NCBI GenBank assembly: GCA_019359235.1
Contig: JAHHHT010000004.1
Span: 1 to 64,000 of the forward strand
Direction: 5' to 3'
Source: Oscillatoria princeps RMCB-10
Lineage (GTDB): Bacteria; Cyanobacteriota; Cyanobacteriia; Cyanobacteriales; Oscillatoriaceae
DNA length: 64,000 nt
Position 1 is the first letter of the stretch, and each line of letters starts with the position of its first letter. Shown here in pieces: positions 18,524-27,899 of the stretch. Under the pieces are notes generated by a model. It ran no database searches. It was not told where the DNA came from and saw only the letters and a program-made list of their open reading frames with translations. A program made the position numbers and the translations under genes.

Positions 18524-19243
18524 CTAGTTGTGCAATAGTTCGCCGGCTTGCGGCGCTTCTAAATATTGCGGCGCGCACTCGACTGCCAAATCGGCGTGCC
18601 CGCAATCCAAGGATGCGATAAATTGTGATTCCAGGAGTACAAACTGCCCGTCGCTGGGGCTGTACGCAAAGACTTCGCCGGTTTCAATTTTATAAATCCA
18701 GCCGTGAATGTGAATTTTGCCGGCGCGGAGTTTGGCGCGAATGGCGGGGTAGGTGCGCAGGTTTTCTATCTGCGTCAGGATGTTTTCCTGAATCGCGACG
18801 CTCACCAGTGACGCGCCTGAGAGCTCTTTGTAGTTCTCCTTAATAACCTGGCGGGTCGCCTCCGCATGCTTTAGCCAATCGTACACTAAGGGCATCTGCT
18901 CGGCCAGTTGGCCCAGCTGCAACAGCCCTTTGATCGCCCCACAGTCGGAGTGCCCGCAGAGGATAATATTTTCGATCTCCAAAGCCTGGATGGCGTATTC
19001 AATGGCTGCGGCTTCACTCCCATTCGTAGCGCCATAGGGGGGGATGATGTTGCCCACATTCCGCATGATGAAGAGTTCCCCCGGCTCCGTCTGCGTGATC
19101 AGGTGCGGGTTAATCCGGGAGTCGGAGCAGGTGATGAACAGCACTCTGGGATGCTGTCCGAGAGAGAGCCGGGCGAACAGCTCTCGGTGCGTGCTGAAAT
19201 AGTTCGTTTGGAATTCATGCAGACCTTTGATTAACTGTTCCAT
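18524..19243 (-). CDS. Beta-carbonic anhydrase, CcaA/IcfA-like
   Basis: 239 residues from MEQLIKGLHEFQ, preceded by AAGGA at about 9 bases; the upstream extension to 19375 is not family-like. Zinc ligands and the Asp/Arg dyad are intact: Cys39-Asp41-Arg43 (CSDSR), His98 and Cys101 (HSDCGA). It interconverts CO2 and bicarbonate. Closest by eye to cyanobacterial carboxysomal CcaA (QTNYFSTHRELF, PPYGATNG, VYDWLKHAEATR). It ends about 35 residues earlier than the ~274-residue CcaA, so the C-terminal extension of carboxysomal forms is missing or short. Whether it is carboxysomal or cytosolic is therefore open. Confidence 0.9.
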   Translation of the reverse strand: MEQLIKGLHEFQTNYFSTHRELFARLSLGQHPRVLFITCSDSRINPHLITQTEPGELFIMRNVGNIIPPYGATNGSEAAAIEYAIQALEIENIILCGHSDCGAIKGLLQLGQLAEQMPLVYDWLKHAEATRQVIKENYKELSGASLVSVAIQENILTQIENLRTYPAIRAKLRAGKIHIHGWIYKIETGEVFAYSPSDGQFVLLESQFIASLDCGHADLAVECAPQYLEAPQAGELLHN

Positions 19244-20251
19244 TTTCGCTTCCTTCTTCCTTGCCGGTGGCGCAATACAACACCATTCCTTACTGTACAG
19301 GCAATGGGCATAGATGTGCCGTTCCGGCGGCAGCGCCCATGCAATCTTTGTATGGATTGCATGAAATATCCGCAAAATAGAGCGGTTATGCCGGTTTAAA
19401 GTTAAGCGTTTTTTACTTACGGAAAGGTCTAATTTATCTTAGATTAATCAGCCGGCAGTTAGGCTGATTTTCACAAAAATTAATACTGATTAATCGCGGC
19501 TGGCAGCAGGGGAGTCGGGGCGGGGGCGCTTCCAGAGCCCCCGGGGGGCTGGCAAGGAGAAGAAATCCGATTTCTGGGATGACTTGACCGGCTGGGGCAG
19601 AGCCGTAAAGGGCCCTGACCCGATGCAGCCGGCACTGTCCTCCCTCCCCAGTCAGCCGGTGACTGCAGGAAGCCATCCGCCGCCGCGCCGGCTGGGAGTT
19701 AGTGGAGAGCTTGATTGCCCTAATCCGCAGCGATTACCCTCCCCTTGCCCAACAACTCCTTCAGGAGCGTCAGGAGGATTTTGAGTGCGATAAAATGCTG
19801 GATTTGATTGCGAAAGTAGGGAAGCAAGAAAATGCCGGTGCTGACTGATAGCAATTTTGGATTTTAGATTTTGGATTTTGGATTTAAATTTCGGACAGTG
19901 TTTATCAGGGGCAAAAATACTATCTCTCCCAACTTGCTATAAGCAGCAATCACCGGCAATCGCACTTTTATTCTGCTTTGTTTATTCTGCTTTGTTAGGA
20001 GCCGGCACGATCGGCTCTAACAGACGGGCCAGAAACCTGGTTTCTTGATGTTCCGTTTATTTGCGCCCTCCGGCTTACAATTAAGTTCTAACCCGCTCAC
20101 GAGAGCGGGCGGGGCTGGGTCAGAGCGAATCCGCAACCCATCCTTCCCCCAACTCAACCGGCTGCACTGTTCCCAAAAACCAATTCTGGGAGTATAATTG
20201 GTAAACAGTCCGTTCTCTGGCATTCTAGCAGTGGGCCTACAGGAGAAGCTA
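19244..20251. other. Long intergenic region with a possible gene remnant
   Basis: 1008 bp between divergent genes. It contains the promoters of the carbonic anhydrase and response-regulator genes, a CCCCCGGGGGG palindrome near 19540, the remnant at 19663-19848, a repeat GAAACCTGGTTTCTTGATG at about 20032, and a CCCGCTC/GAGCGGG hairpin near 20094-20111. Confidence 0.5.
19663..19848 (+). pseudogene. Possible gene remnant, helical
   Basis: A 61-codon open stretch without ATG/GTG start follows an in-frame TGA at 19660. Its translation (for example WELVESLIALIRSDY and LLQERQEDFECDKMLDLIAKV) has the amphipathic, charged composition of a real helical protein, unlike neighbouring frames. No frame upstream continues it convincingly. 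It is probably the 3' tail of a decayed gene; I do not recognise the family. Confidence 0.35.
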
Positions 20252-22135
20252 ATGAATCTCGCAATCAAACCTTTAAATGCAGATATTTTAGTCGTCGATG
20301 ATATGCCGGCCAACTTGCGCTTATTAGTCAATCTTTTGAGAGATTGTGGGTACAAAGTGCGAGCGGTTACGGATGGCAATTCATCGCTTGAAATAGCTTC
20401 CGCCGCCCCGCCGGATTTAATTCTTCTGGATATTCTCATGCCAGGACTTGATGGCTACGAGGTTTGTCAAAAACTCAAAGCTAACCCACAAACTCGTGAC
20501 ATTCCCGTCATTTTCCTGAGCGCCCTCAGTGAAGGGTTGGATAAATCCAGAGCCTTTCAAGTTGGGGCGGCGGACTACATTACCAAACCCTTTCAAGTCG
20601 AAGAGGTACTGGCGCGGGTCGCTAATCAGCTCACCCAGCGCTCTCTGCAAAAGACACTGCAGGAGCAAACCGAGCTCCTCCAGCAGCAAAACCAGCAATT
20701 TCAAGCTGAAATTGCCGAGCGCAAGCTTCTGGAGGAAAAGCTGCTTGTTGCTGAGCAGAAAATGCGTGCGGTTTTTGAAGCCATGTCCGATATTGTAATC
20801 GCCATTAATATTCAAGAATGTCAGCTTGGCGATTTAGAGATTCTGCCCACCAATTTGGCCATATCATACCATCCTGACATGGATCTGGTCAGCCCTACAA
20901 TCGAGCAATTGTTTCAACATGAAACCGCTCCAGATTGGTTGTCTAAAGTTCACGAAGCTTTAGAAAGCCGGCAGACCGTCCATTTTGATTACTGCTTAGA
21001 AATCGACAATAAGAAAGTTTGGTTAGCAGCCGCACTTTCTCCCTTCCGCGATGATTCAGTTATTTTGGTAGCGCGGGACATCAGCGACCGGAAGGAGGCA
21101 GAAGAAGCCCTGCGAATTGCTGAAGATCGCTATCACAGTATCGTGGAAAATGCCATCGACGGCATCTTTCAATCCACTCCAGCAGGGCGCTATCTGAGCG
21201 TCAATCCCGCACTGGCAAAGATGTATGGTTACGCTTCACCGCAAGAATTAATGGAAAGCGTACATAACATCGCCCTGCAGGTGTATGTCGATCCCAACCG
21301 CCGCCAGCAATTTATCGCCGAGATCGAAGCCAATCATGCTGTGTCAGGATTTGAGTCAAGGATCTATCGCAAGGATGGCAGCACTATTTGGATTTCTGAA
21401 ACCGCCCGTGGGGTGAGAGATTCCACCGGCAAACTGCTCTACTGCGAAGGCATCGTTTCCGATATCACCGAGCGCGTGCTGGTGCAGGAAGCCCTCAACT
21501 ATCAGCAGAAACGGACGGAGGAGCTGCTCCTCAGCATTTTACCTCAACCGATTGCGGAGCGCCTGCAGTTTGGAGAAAGTCCCATAGCTGACCACTTTGA
21601 TGAGGTAACAGTCCTGTTTGCCGATTTGGTGGGGTTTACCGAGTTCTCCGCCAGCAAAGCTCCCGCCGAGTTGGTACAATTTCTAAACCAAATTTTTTCC
21701 GCGTTTGACCAATTGGCAGAAAAACACGGCTTGGAGAAGATTAAAACTATCGGCGATGCCTATATGGTGGCGGGCGGTTTGCCGGTTCCCCGTCACGATT
21801 CTGCGGAAGCAGTCGCCTTCATGGCACTGGACATGCAAGCAGCTCTGGCAAGCTTCAACGCCAAAAACGCCGCCAAGTTTCAACTGCGCATCGGCATTCA
21901 TCTTGGCCCAGTCATCGCCGGCGTTATTGGGATGAGCAAGTTTATTTACGACCTCTGGGGCGATACGGTTAATACCGCCTCCCGCATGGAGTCTAGCGGA
22001 CTTCCTGGAAAAATTCAGGTCAGCGCTGCTACTTGCGAACGTTTAACAGAGAAGTTCGAGTTTGAAAAACGGGGGACAATTGCCGTCAAAGGCAAAGGAG
22101 AAATGCTCACCCACTGGCTGCTAGGAAAACGCTGA
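20252..22135 (+). CDS. Response regulator-PAS-adenylate cyclase
   Basis: 627 residues from MNLAIKPLNADIL; AGGAG lies 6 bases before this ATG, so it is preferred over the frame opening at 20198. Residues ~10-125 are a receiver domain with acidic pocket VDD, phospho-acceptor Asp60 (LILLDILMPG) and Lys113 (ITKPF). A coiled coil (~128-180) leads to two PAS-like sensory domains (~175-290 and ~295-420), then a signalling helix and a class III cyclase domain (~450-627). Metal aspartates (LFADLVGF and IKTIGDAYM), adenine-selecting Lys/Asp (EKIKT, YDLWGD) and NTASRM are intact, so it should make cAMP under two-component control. A cognate histidine kinase is not encoded nearby. Confidence 0.93.
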   Translation: MNLAIKPLNADILVVDDMPANLRLLVNLLRDCGYKVRAVTDGNSSLEIASAAPPDLILLDILMPGLDGYEVCQKLKANPQTRDIPVIFLSALSEGLDKSRAFQVGAADYITKPFQVEEVLARVANQLTQRSLQKTLQEQTELLQQQNQQFQAEIAERKLLEEKLLVAEQKMRAVFEAMSDIVIAINIQECQLGDLEILPTNLAISYHPDMDLVSPTIEQLFQHETAPDWLSKVHEALESRQTVHFDYCLEIDNKKVWLAAALSPFRDDSVILVARDISDRKEAEEALRIAEDRYHSIVENAIDGIFQSTPAGRYLSVNPALAKMYGYASPQELMESVHNIALQVYVDPNRRQQFIAEIEANHAVSGFESRIYRKDGSTIWISETARGVRDSTGKLLYCEGIVSDITERVLVQEALNYQQKRTEELLLSILPQPIAERLQFGESPIADHFDEVTVLFADLVGFTEFSASKAPAELVQFLNQIFSAFDQLAEKHGLEKIKTIGDAYMVAGGLPVPRHDSAEAVAFMALDMQAALASFNAKNAAKFQLRIGIHLGPVIAGVIGMSKFIYDLWGDTVNTASRMESSGLPGKIQVSAATCERLTEKFEFEKRGTIAVKGKGEMLTHWLLGKR

Positions 22136-22214
22136 AATTTGTCAAAGAAACCCGGAAGAGGGCGGTCTCCGTGGGTGCCCCGCCCCTACGCTCACCGGGT
22201 TTCTGGCGGTTTCT

Positions 22215-22736
22215 TTAATAGCCCCCTCCCCATGCGCGGGGTGGCGGTTGGGGGTGGGATTCATCCCGCAATTGTGCGCCGTCAGTTTTCACCGGCAGCT
22301 GCGCCGCCAGCAATTCCAGTTTCTTCTTTTCCCGCCTCAGCTCTTCTTCTAACTCTTGAAGTTGCTCCCGTCGCGCTTCCAGTTCCAGGGTGCGGCGGGC
22401 GAGATCCTGGCTTTGCAGCGTCAGCGACTGCCGCCACTGCTCCACTCGCTCGGCTTCTTGCTGCAAGAAAGCCGGTGTGATGCTTTTAGCTAGATAGTCC
22501 CGCACCAGCCCCACAACCCAGCCGGTGGCGTCTTCAATCTTGACAATCTCGCGGCTCGACGAAAACTCGACTAAAACCAGCGCGCCCTCACCCAGATATT
22601 GGGGGCTCTCCGCAGAGATGATCGCGTCTTCACCGGCAGCAACAGCCCAAGTGTCTTCAGTTCTTTGGCGAGCCAGCAGTCGCAAGCCGGTTTTGCCTAA
22701 GAACCCTTTCTTTTGCACCTGGGCTAGATACAGCAT
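22215..22736 (-). CDS. Coiled-coil protein of unknown function
   Basis: 173 residues. Residues 1-80 form a compact region (MLYLAQVQKKGFLGKTGLRLL, then VLVEFSSSREI). Residues ~90-150 are a long charged coiled coil rich in Glu/Arg/Leu. To my recollection it resembles a widespread cyanobacterial hypothetical protein; no function is assigned. The last ~17 residues (ESHPQPPPRAWGGGY) come from a CCCCCTCCCCATGCGCGGGG-type repeat, so the native C-terminus may have been altered by repeat insertion. valS lies downstream on the same strand but 321 bp away. Confidence 0.7.
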   Translation of the reverse strand: MLYLAQVQKKGFLGKTGLRLLARQRTEDTWAVAAGEDAIISAESPQYLGEGALVLVEFSSSREIVKIEDATGWVVGLVRDYLAKSITPAFLQQEAERVEQWRQSLTLQSQDLARRTLELEARREQLQELEEELRREKKKLELLAAQLPVKTDGAQLRDESHPQPPPRAWGGGY

Positions 22737-23057
22737 TGCCTCAATCTCTGACTAGGGTTATTTTTACCTCTCACTTCTATTTTACAGCGTCTCACACTCC
22801 ACAATTGCCAATGTGGCAAATTTATCGCAGCCGCACACGCTTGGGCACCGGCCTGAAGAACCCGGCACCCCAACCCCCTCCCCGCAAGCGGCTACGGTTT
22901 ATCAACAAATCCCCAGTCATGCCAATTTTCCATGTTTCGCCCGGGGTAGGGTGCGTTCCCTTTTAGGGAACGCACCCTACGAGTGCCCAAGATGTGTGTA
23001 AAACGGTCGCCAAACAGCGGGGAGGGGGAGAAGAGAGGGGGGGCACCCCACTGACTG
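22737..23057. other. Intergenic with GGGTGCGTTCCC palindrome
   Basis: 321 bp between the valS 3' end and the coiled-coil gene start. It contains the palindrome at 22946-22980; no gene is seen. Confidence 0.55.
22946..22980. terminator. GGGTGCGTTCCC palindrome, possible valS terminator
   Basis: 15-bp perfect arms GTAGGGTGCGTTCCC around TTTTA, 78 bp downstream of valS on the minus strand. It belongs to the dispersed family also found at 12331 and 38864. Confidence 0.5.
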
Positions 23058-25781
23058 CTAACTGAGTTGCGCGAGCCGCTCGCGGAGAATTTCAGCCTGT
23101 TTCTGTGCCTCAGCTAGAGCCTCCCGCGCACCCTGAACCACTTCAGGCTTGGCCCTTCCCACAAAATTGGGATTGTCCAACTTAGCGGCGTGGGATTTAG
23201 CTTCCGCTTCCACTTTAGCCAAATTTTTCTCTAACTTAGCACGCAGAGCGCCCACATCCACCACACCGGCAAGGGGAATCAGCACCTGCACCGTACCCAC
23301 CACACCGGCCATCGTGGATTTCAGCTCAGTTTCCAGCGCCGGTGTCACAGTCAGCTGCTCAACCTTAGCCAAATCCTTAATATAAGACTCCCCAGATATC
23401 AAGATTTGGCGCTCCCGCTCACTCTCGCTTTGCAAAATAACCGGCACCTTAACCCCAGGCTTAATATCCGCCGCCGCTCGCAAATTGCGCACAGTGCGGA
23501 TAGCCCCAATCAGCAGCTCAAACTCTTGCTCCAGCCCGCTGTCAATCAGACCGGCATCCGCCACGGGATAGGATTGCAGCGCCAGACTTTGCTCCTCACC
23601 GGCTTGCGTCAGCGTGTGCCAAATTTCCTCAGTAATGTGCGGCATAAACGGATGCAGCAACTTGAGAATCCCTTCCAGCACCTGCGCCAGCACCTGCTGC
23701 GCCACCGCCCTTGACGGTGCCGGCCCATCTTTTTGCAGCCGCGATTTCACCAGCTCAATGTACCAGTCGCAAAAATCGCCCCAGATAAACTCGTACAGCC
23801 CCTTCGCCGCTTCCCCCAAACCGTAACTCTCGATAGAGCTGCCGGTTTCCCGCACCACCTGATGGTAGCGCGAAAGAATCCAGCGGTCAGACAGTTCCAG
23901 ATCCTGCGCTGCCGGTGCCCCCAACTGCGACGGTGTCAGCCCCTCCAGATTCATCATCACAAACCGGGAAGCGTTCCACAGCTTGTTCGTGAAATTGCGC
24001 GACGCCTGCACCGTCGCCGACTCATCCGTCTCGCGATTATACTCCAAACGGATATCCTGACCGGCACCCGCCACTTCCCTAATCAGCGTGTAGCGCAGAG
24101 CGTCCGTCCCGTACTTGTCAATCAGCAGCAGCGGGTCAATGCCATTCCCCGCCGACTTGGACATCTTCTTGCCATTCTCATCCAGCACCAGCCCGTGGAT
24201 GTACACATCCTTAAACGGCATCTGCTCCGTAAACTGGCCCGCCATCATCGTCATTCTGGCCACCCAGAAAAAGATGATGTCGAATCCCGTCACCAAAGTG
24301 CTCGTCGGGTAGTAGAGCCCCAGATCCGCCGTCTGTTCCGGCCAGCCCAGCGTCGAAAAAGGCCACAGCCCCGAAGAAAACCAAGTGTCCAGCACATCAG
24401 GGTCTTGCTCCAGCTTGACATTTTCCCCAAATTGTGCTATAGCTTTTTCCCGCGCTTCCGCCTCAGTGCCAGCCACCACAAACGGCGTCTCCTCAGTTAT
24501 CTCCCCACCCGTCTCGCTAACCGCGTACCAAGCCGGGATTTGGTGTCCCCACCACAGCTGACGAGAGACGCACCAGTCCTTTAATTTCACCAGCCAGTCG
24601 CGATAGACCTTCGTCCAGCGTTCGGGGACAAAAGCCGGTGAATTCTTCTCGTCCAGGCAAGCTAGAGCCCGGTCAGCCAGAGGGCGAATTTTCACAAACC
24701 ACTGCGTAGAGATCAGAGGTTCCACCGGCACCTTAGCGCGGTCGCTGTAAGGCACCGTGTGCTTGTAATCCTCCACCTTCACCAGGAAGCCATCTGACTC
24801 CAGCCGGTGCACCACATTCTTGCGAGCCACAAACCGGTCTTGACCCCCGAACGGCCCCGCATTTTCATTTAAACTGCCGTCTTTATTCATAATATTAATA
24901 AACGGCAGCCCGTGACGCCGGCCCATTTCGAAGTCATTCGGGTCGTGTGCCGGCGTGACTTTCACGCAGCCGGTGCCGAATTCCGGGTCAACCAGCTCAT
25001 CAGCAATTACCGGAATCTCCCGCTCCATAATCGGCAACTTAAGTGTTTTGCCTGCAAAATGCTTGTAGCGCTCATCATTAGGGTTCACCGCCACAGCGGT
25101 ATCGCCCAGCATCGTTTCTGGGCGAGTCGTCGCCACTTCCAGGTATCCCGAACCATCCGTGAGGGGGTAGCGGAAGTGCCAGAGGTGCCCATTCACCTCC
25201 TGACTGTCCACCTCCAAATCCGAGACAGCAGACTGCGACGCAGGGCACCAGTTCACCATATACTTGCCCCGGTAGATCAGCCCTTCCTCGTAGAGGCGGA
25301 CAAAAGCTTCCAGCACCGCCTTCGACAAGCCCTCATCCATCGTAAAGCGTTCCCGCGTCCAGTCCACCGACACACCCAGCCGGCGCAGCTGCCCAACAAT
25401 CGTGCCGCCGGACTCCGCCTTCCACTGCCAAGCGCGTTCCAGGAACTTCTCGCGCCCCAAATCAAAGCGGGTTTTGCCTTCCGCCTTGAGTTGCTTTTCC
25501 AGAATCGTCTGCACTGCTATGCTGGCGTGGTCAGTTCCCGGAAGGTAAAGAGCGTTGTCGCCGCGCATGCGGTGGTAGCGCACGAGAGTGTCAATCAGGG
25601 CGTTATTGAAAGCGTGGCCCATGTGCAGACTGCCGGTGACATTGGGCGGCGGGATGACGATGCAGTAAGGTGTGCCGCCTGCAGCGGGGTCAGCTTTGAA
25701 AGTTTGGTGTTCTTCCCAGTATTGTTGCCATTTGGCTTCCGTGGCGAATGGGTCGTACTGGGGGGGGAGGGTTGGAGTCAT
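23058..25781 (-). CDS. valS: Valyl-tRNA synthetase
   Basis: 907 residues, a normal class Ia length. It charges tRNA-Val with valine. The HIGH-type motif is HMGH at residues 53-56 ([11 protein letters not shown]), and the second signature [12 protein letters not shown] is near residue 538. The CP1 editing domain lies between, with the family's [15 protein letters not shown] and [17 protein letters not shown] segments. The anticodon-binding region precedes a C-terminal coiled coil (from about 830: [19 protein letters not shown]) that contacts tRNA. Codon use is like that of its neighbours. Confidence 0.97.
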   Translation of the reverse strand: MTPTLPPQYDPFATEAKWQQYWEEHQTFKADPAAGGTPYCIVIPPPNVTGSLHMGHAFNNALIDTLVRYHRMRGDNALYLPGTDHASIAVQTILEKQLKAEGKTRFDLGREKFLERAWQWKAESGGTIVGQLRRLGVSVDWTRERFTMDEGLSKAVLEAFVRLYEEGLIYRGKYMVNWCPASQSAVSDLEVDSQEVNGHLWHFRYPLTDGSGYLEVATTRPETMLGDTAVAVNPNDERYKHFAGKTLKLPIMEREIPVIADELVDPEFGTGCVKVTPAHDPNDFEMGRRHGLPFINIMNKDGSLNENAGPFGGQDRFVARKNVVHRLESDGFLVKVEDYKHTVPYSDRAKVPVEPLISTQWFVKIRPLADRALACLDEKNSPAFVPERWTKVYRDWLVKLKDWCVSRQLWWGHQIPAWYAVSETGGEITEETPFVVAGTEAEAREKAIAQFGENVKLEQDPDVLDTWFSSGLWPFSTLGWPEQTADLGLYYPTSTLVTGFDIIFFWVARMTMMAGQFTEQMPFKDVYIHGLVLDENGKKMSKSAGNGIDPLLLIDKYGTDALRYTLIREVAGAGQDIRLEYNRETDESATVQASRNFTNKLWNASRFVMMNLEGLTPSQLGAPAAQDLELSDRWILSRYHQVVRETGSSIESYGLGEAAKGLYEFIWGDFCDWYIELVKSRLQKDGPAPSRAVAQQVLAQVLEGILKLLHPFMPHITEEIWHTLTQAGEEQSLALQSYPVADAGLIDSGLEQEFELLIGAIRTVRNLRAAADIKPGVKVPVILQSESERERQILISGESYIKDLAKVEQLTVTPALETELKSTMAGVVGTVQVLIPLAGVVDVGALRAKLEKNLAKVEAEAKSHAAKLDNPNFVGRAKPEVVQGAREALAEAQKQAEILRERLAQLS

Positions 25782-25959
25782 CAGTTAGGATATTGGGGTT
25801 TATTTTAAGATTGTGCCATAGAGATAGGGGGAAAGAGGGAATGAACCGCAGAGGCCCATGTTCTCTTCAAGCTGAAAATGACCAACCATTCCCTCGCCCT
25901 TCTGATTAACTTCAACGTCTCAGTCCTCAAAGGCGGCATCCGCCGCATCATCCAATCCT

Positions 25960-25998
25960 CCTAATCTTCCTTGGCGCTCTTGGCGTCTTGGCGGTTAG
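25960..25998 (-). repeat. CCGCCAAGACGCCAAGAG repeat forming a gene end
   Basis: On the minus strand this copy encodes the last residues and stop codon of the kinase. Related copies occur at about 12069-12155, 36042-36104 and 60265-60295. Confidence 0.75.
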
Positions 25999-27418
25999 TT
26001 AAAAAATCCCCTATCTCTCCTACCAGCCACTCTGTCTCCCGCTGCGTCATAAATTTACCAAATATAAAATACTGGCTCTTTTTCCACAGCCAGTAACGTT
26101 TATTTGACTTCAATCCTACGAAAATGAATCGGGATGAATTCAGGGTCTTCTTTTTAACACTATTAAATAGAAACCCAACTTGCACCCAATTGATGTCTTC
26201 CGTTATAAACTGGACTTTGAACTTGCGCCAGCCCAGCACGATGACCTGGCCTCGGAAATTATATCGGTCAATTTCTAGCTGCGTTCGAGCTACAGCAAGA
26301 GTTATAAATTCATCAAGCAAGCCAGCGATAATAGAGATTTTTAGAATCAGGATAATTACCCCAAAAAATCCTGACAAAAAGCCGGAGGTGTTCATGATAT
26401 CTTGAATTTCCATCAGAAGGATAACCAGCCATAAAAGAAGCGAAAATAACAGAGTCATTAAAAAGCTGATAATTCCCTGCCGCCGGCTCTCATTAGGACT
26501 GAACCAAACCGGCGGAATCTCTACCATCAGTCGATTCTCAGTCCGAGTCAATCGGATGGCAGTGTCTTTAGGCCGGCGGGGCTTTTGTGTGGAGTAATTG
26601 GCCAGCGCCTTCTCGCCTCGCAATACGGCTAAGGCTTCCTCAGCTGAGGGGAATCGGTCTTCTATTACAGGTTCGAGGGTTTTTTCTAACCAGCTGGCAA
26701 ACTCCTTAGAAATGCGCACATGGGGGCGGAAGTTAATTTTGAGAGAGCGCTGGGGCAAATCAGCGGGGGATTTGCCGGTCAGCAGGAAAAGAAGGGTGGC
26801 TCCCAAACCGTACAAATCGGTGGACAGAACGGCTTGCCCCCGAAATTGCTCTGGTGCCATGTAGCCGTAGGTTCCCACGACTGTGCTGCCGCCGGTGAGT
26901 GTGTTGTGATAGGTGCCGGTTACGGAACCAAAATCGACTAAAAACACTCGTCCATCAGAGGAGCGAATGAGATTTTGCGGCTTAATGTCTCGGTGAATAA
27001 CCGGCGGTGTGAGCGAGTGCAGGTAAATGAGGATGTCTAAGATTTGAGTGGCAATATGCCGCACTTCGCGCTCATCAGGACGCCAGCCATTTTCTACTAG
27101 CGCCGCCAGGGACTTTCCCTCTTCTAGCTGTTGGGCGATGTAGAAACCGCGCTCGCGGGAAGTGTCGGTCTGGAAGTAGTCCAGGTAGCGGGGAATAGCG
27201 GGATGGTGGAGTTGAGAGAGAATCTGGGCTTCTCGCTCAAACAGTTCCAGGGTTTTCCAGTCAGCGATGCGGCGGAGTGACAGGGCTTTTAGCGCGACTT
27301 GCTGGCCGGTTTTCAGGTCTTCAGCTCGGTAGGTTATCCCGACTCCCCCCTGTCCCAAGGTGTCTAGGATGCGATAGCGCTCGGCAATGATTTCTCCGGA
27401 ATTGTGCAGAAGTTCCAT
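25961..27418 (-). CDS. Membrane-anchored Ser/Thr protein kinase
   Basis: 485 residues. The kinase domain (~15-270) is complete: glycine loop GQGGVGITY, catalytic Lys of VALKAL, Glu in the C-helix, HRDIKPQN and DFGSV, with APEQ in the activation region. Residues ~318-375 form two hydrophobic helices (LMTLLFSLLLWLVILL and SGFFGVIILILKISIIAGL), followed by a ~100-residue C-terminal domain on the cytoplasmic side. The last ~11 residues (NRQDAKSAKED) are encoded by the dispersed CCGCCAAGACGCCAAGAG repeat. It is a tandem paralogue of the kinase-ankyrin gene 481 bp upstream. Targets unknown. Confidence 0.9.
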   Translation of the reverse strand: MELLHNSGEIIAERYRILDTLGQGGVGITYRAEDLKTGQQVALKALSLRRIADWKTLELFEREAQILSQLHHPAIPRYLDYFQTDTSRERGFYIAQQLEEGKSLAALVENGWRPDEREVRHIATQILDILIYLHSLTPPVIHRDIKPQNLIRSSDGRVFLVDFGSVTGTYHNTLTGGSTVVGTYGYMAPEQFRGQAVLSTDLYGLGATLLFLLTGKSPADLPQRSLKINFRPHVRISKEFASWLEKTLEPVIEDRFPSAEEALAVLRGEKALANYSTQKPRRPKDTAIRLTRTENRLMVEIPPVWFSPNESRRQGIISFLMTLLFSLLLWLVILLMEIQDIMNTSGFLSGFFGVIILILKISIIAGLLDEFITLAVARTQLEIDRYNFRGQVIVLGWRKFKVQFITEDINWVQVGFLFNSVKKKTLNSSRFIFVGLKSNKRYWLWKKSQYFIFGKFMTQRETEWLVGEIGDFLTNRQDAKSAKED

Positions 27419-27899
27419 ATAGATTTCCCTGGTTTATTGGGTGAATTTGATAAGGAGGCTTGAGGCCAAAACACCGCTCACTGTCTCCTGTAGGGGTAGC
27501 GCCACGGCTCTTCTTTTAGTCCGCGCAGGCGGACGAAAGTTTGTATAGCCGCGAATTCCATGAAGCTGTTGGCGAATTGATAGGGGGTTTTACCCTACGT
27601 CTTCTTTTGTGGGTAGGTTGTTCGGTTCTGACTAGCGCTTTGGGGTTGGGCGAAGCATGAGCGGATGTAATATTTTCCTTGAGTCCGACAAATAGTCGCG
27701 CTCATGCTTCGCCCCTACATCGGATCTTGTGTAGGGGCGAAGCATTGGCGTGACAAGCTTTGAGAACCCACCCAATATCTTCATTCGCCAATGCTTCGCC
27801 CTCAACGTTGGCCAAATAGGGGGTCTCACCCCTCACGAATTCGCCAACAGCAGCATTCCATTCGCCGGGTAGCTTAAGCTGACACCGATGCCAAGGCAC
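27419..27899. other. Intergenic region holding a MITE-like element
   Basis: 481 bp between the two paralogous kinase genes, mostly occupied by the inverted-repeat element at 27565-27851. It shows no coding potential. Confidence 0.6.
27565..27851. mobile_element. MITE-like element bounded by GCTGTTGGCGAATT inverted repeats
   Basis: Left end GCTGTTGGCGAATT (27565-27578) and right end AATTCGCCAACAGC (27838-27851) are perfect 14-bp inverted repeats, and the inner flanks also match (TAGGGGGT..ACCC / GGGT..ACCCCCTA-like). Inside lies a palindrome ATGCTTCGCCCCTAC..GTAGGGGCGAAGCAT at about 27704-27745. A second, shorter element with the same ends is at 57820-57968. It encodes no transposase, so mobility in trans is inferred. 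Confidence 0.6.

Noticed and set aside
25878-25964. 28-codon plus-strand frame MTNHSLALLINFN...
   Set aside because: Plausible ATG but too short, no ribosome-binding site, and it ends inside the CCGCCAAGACGCC repeat.
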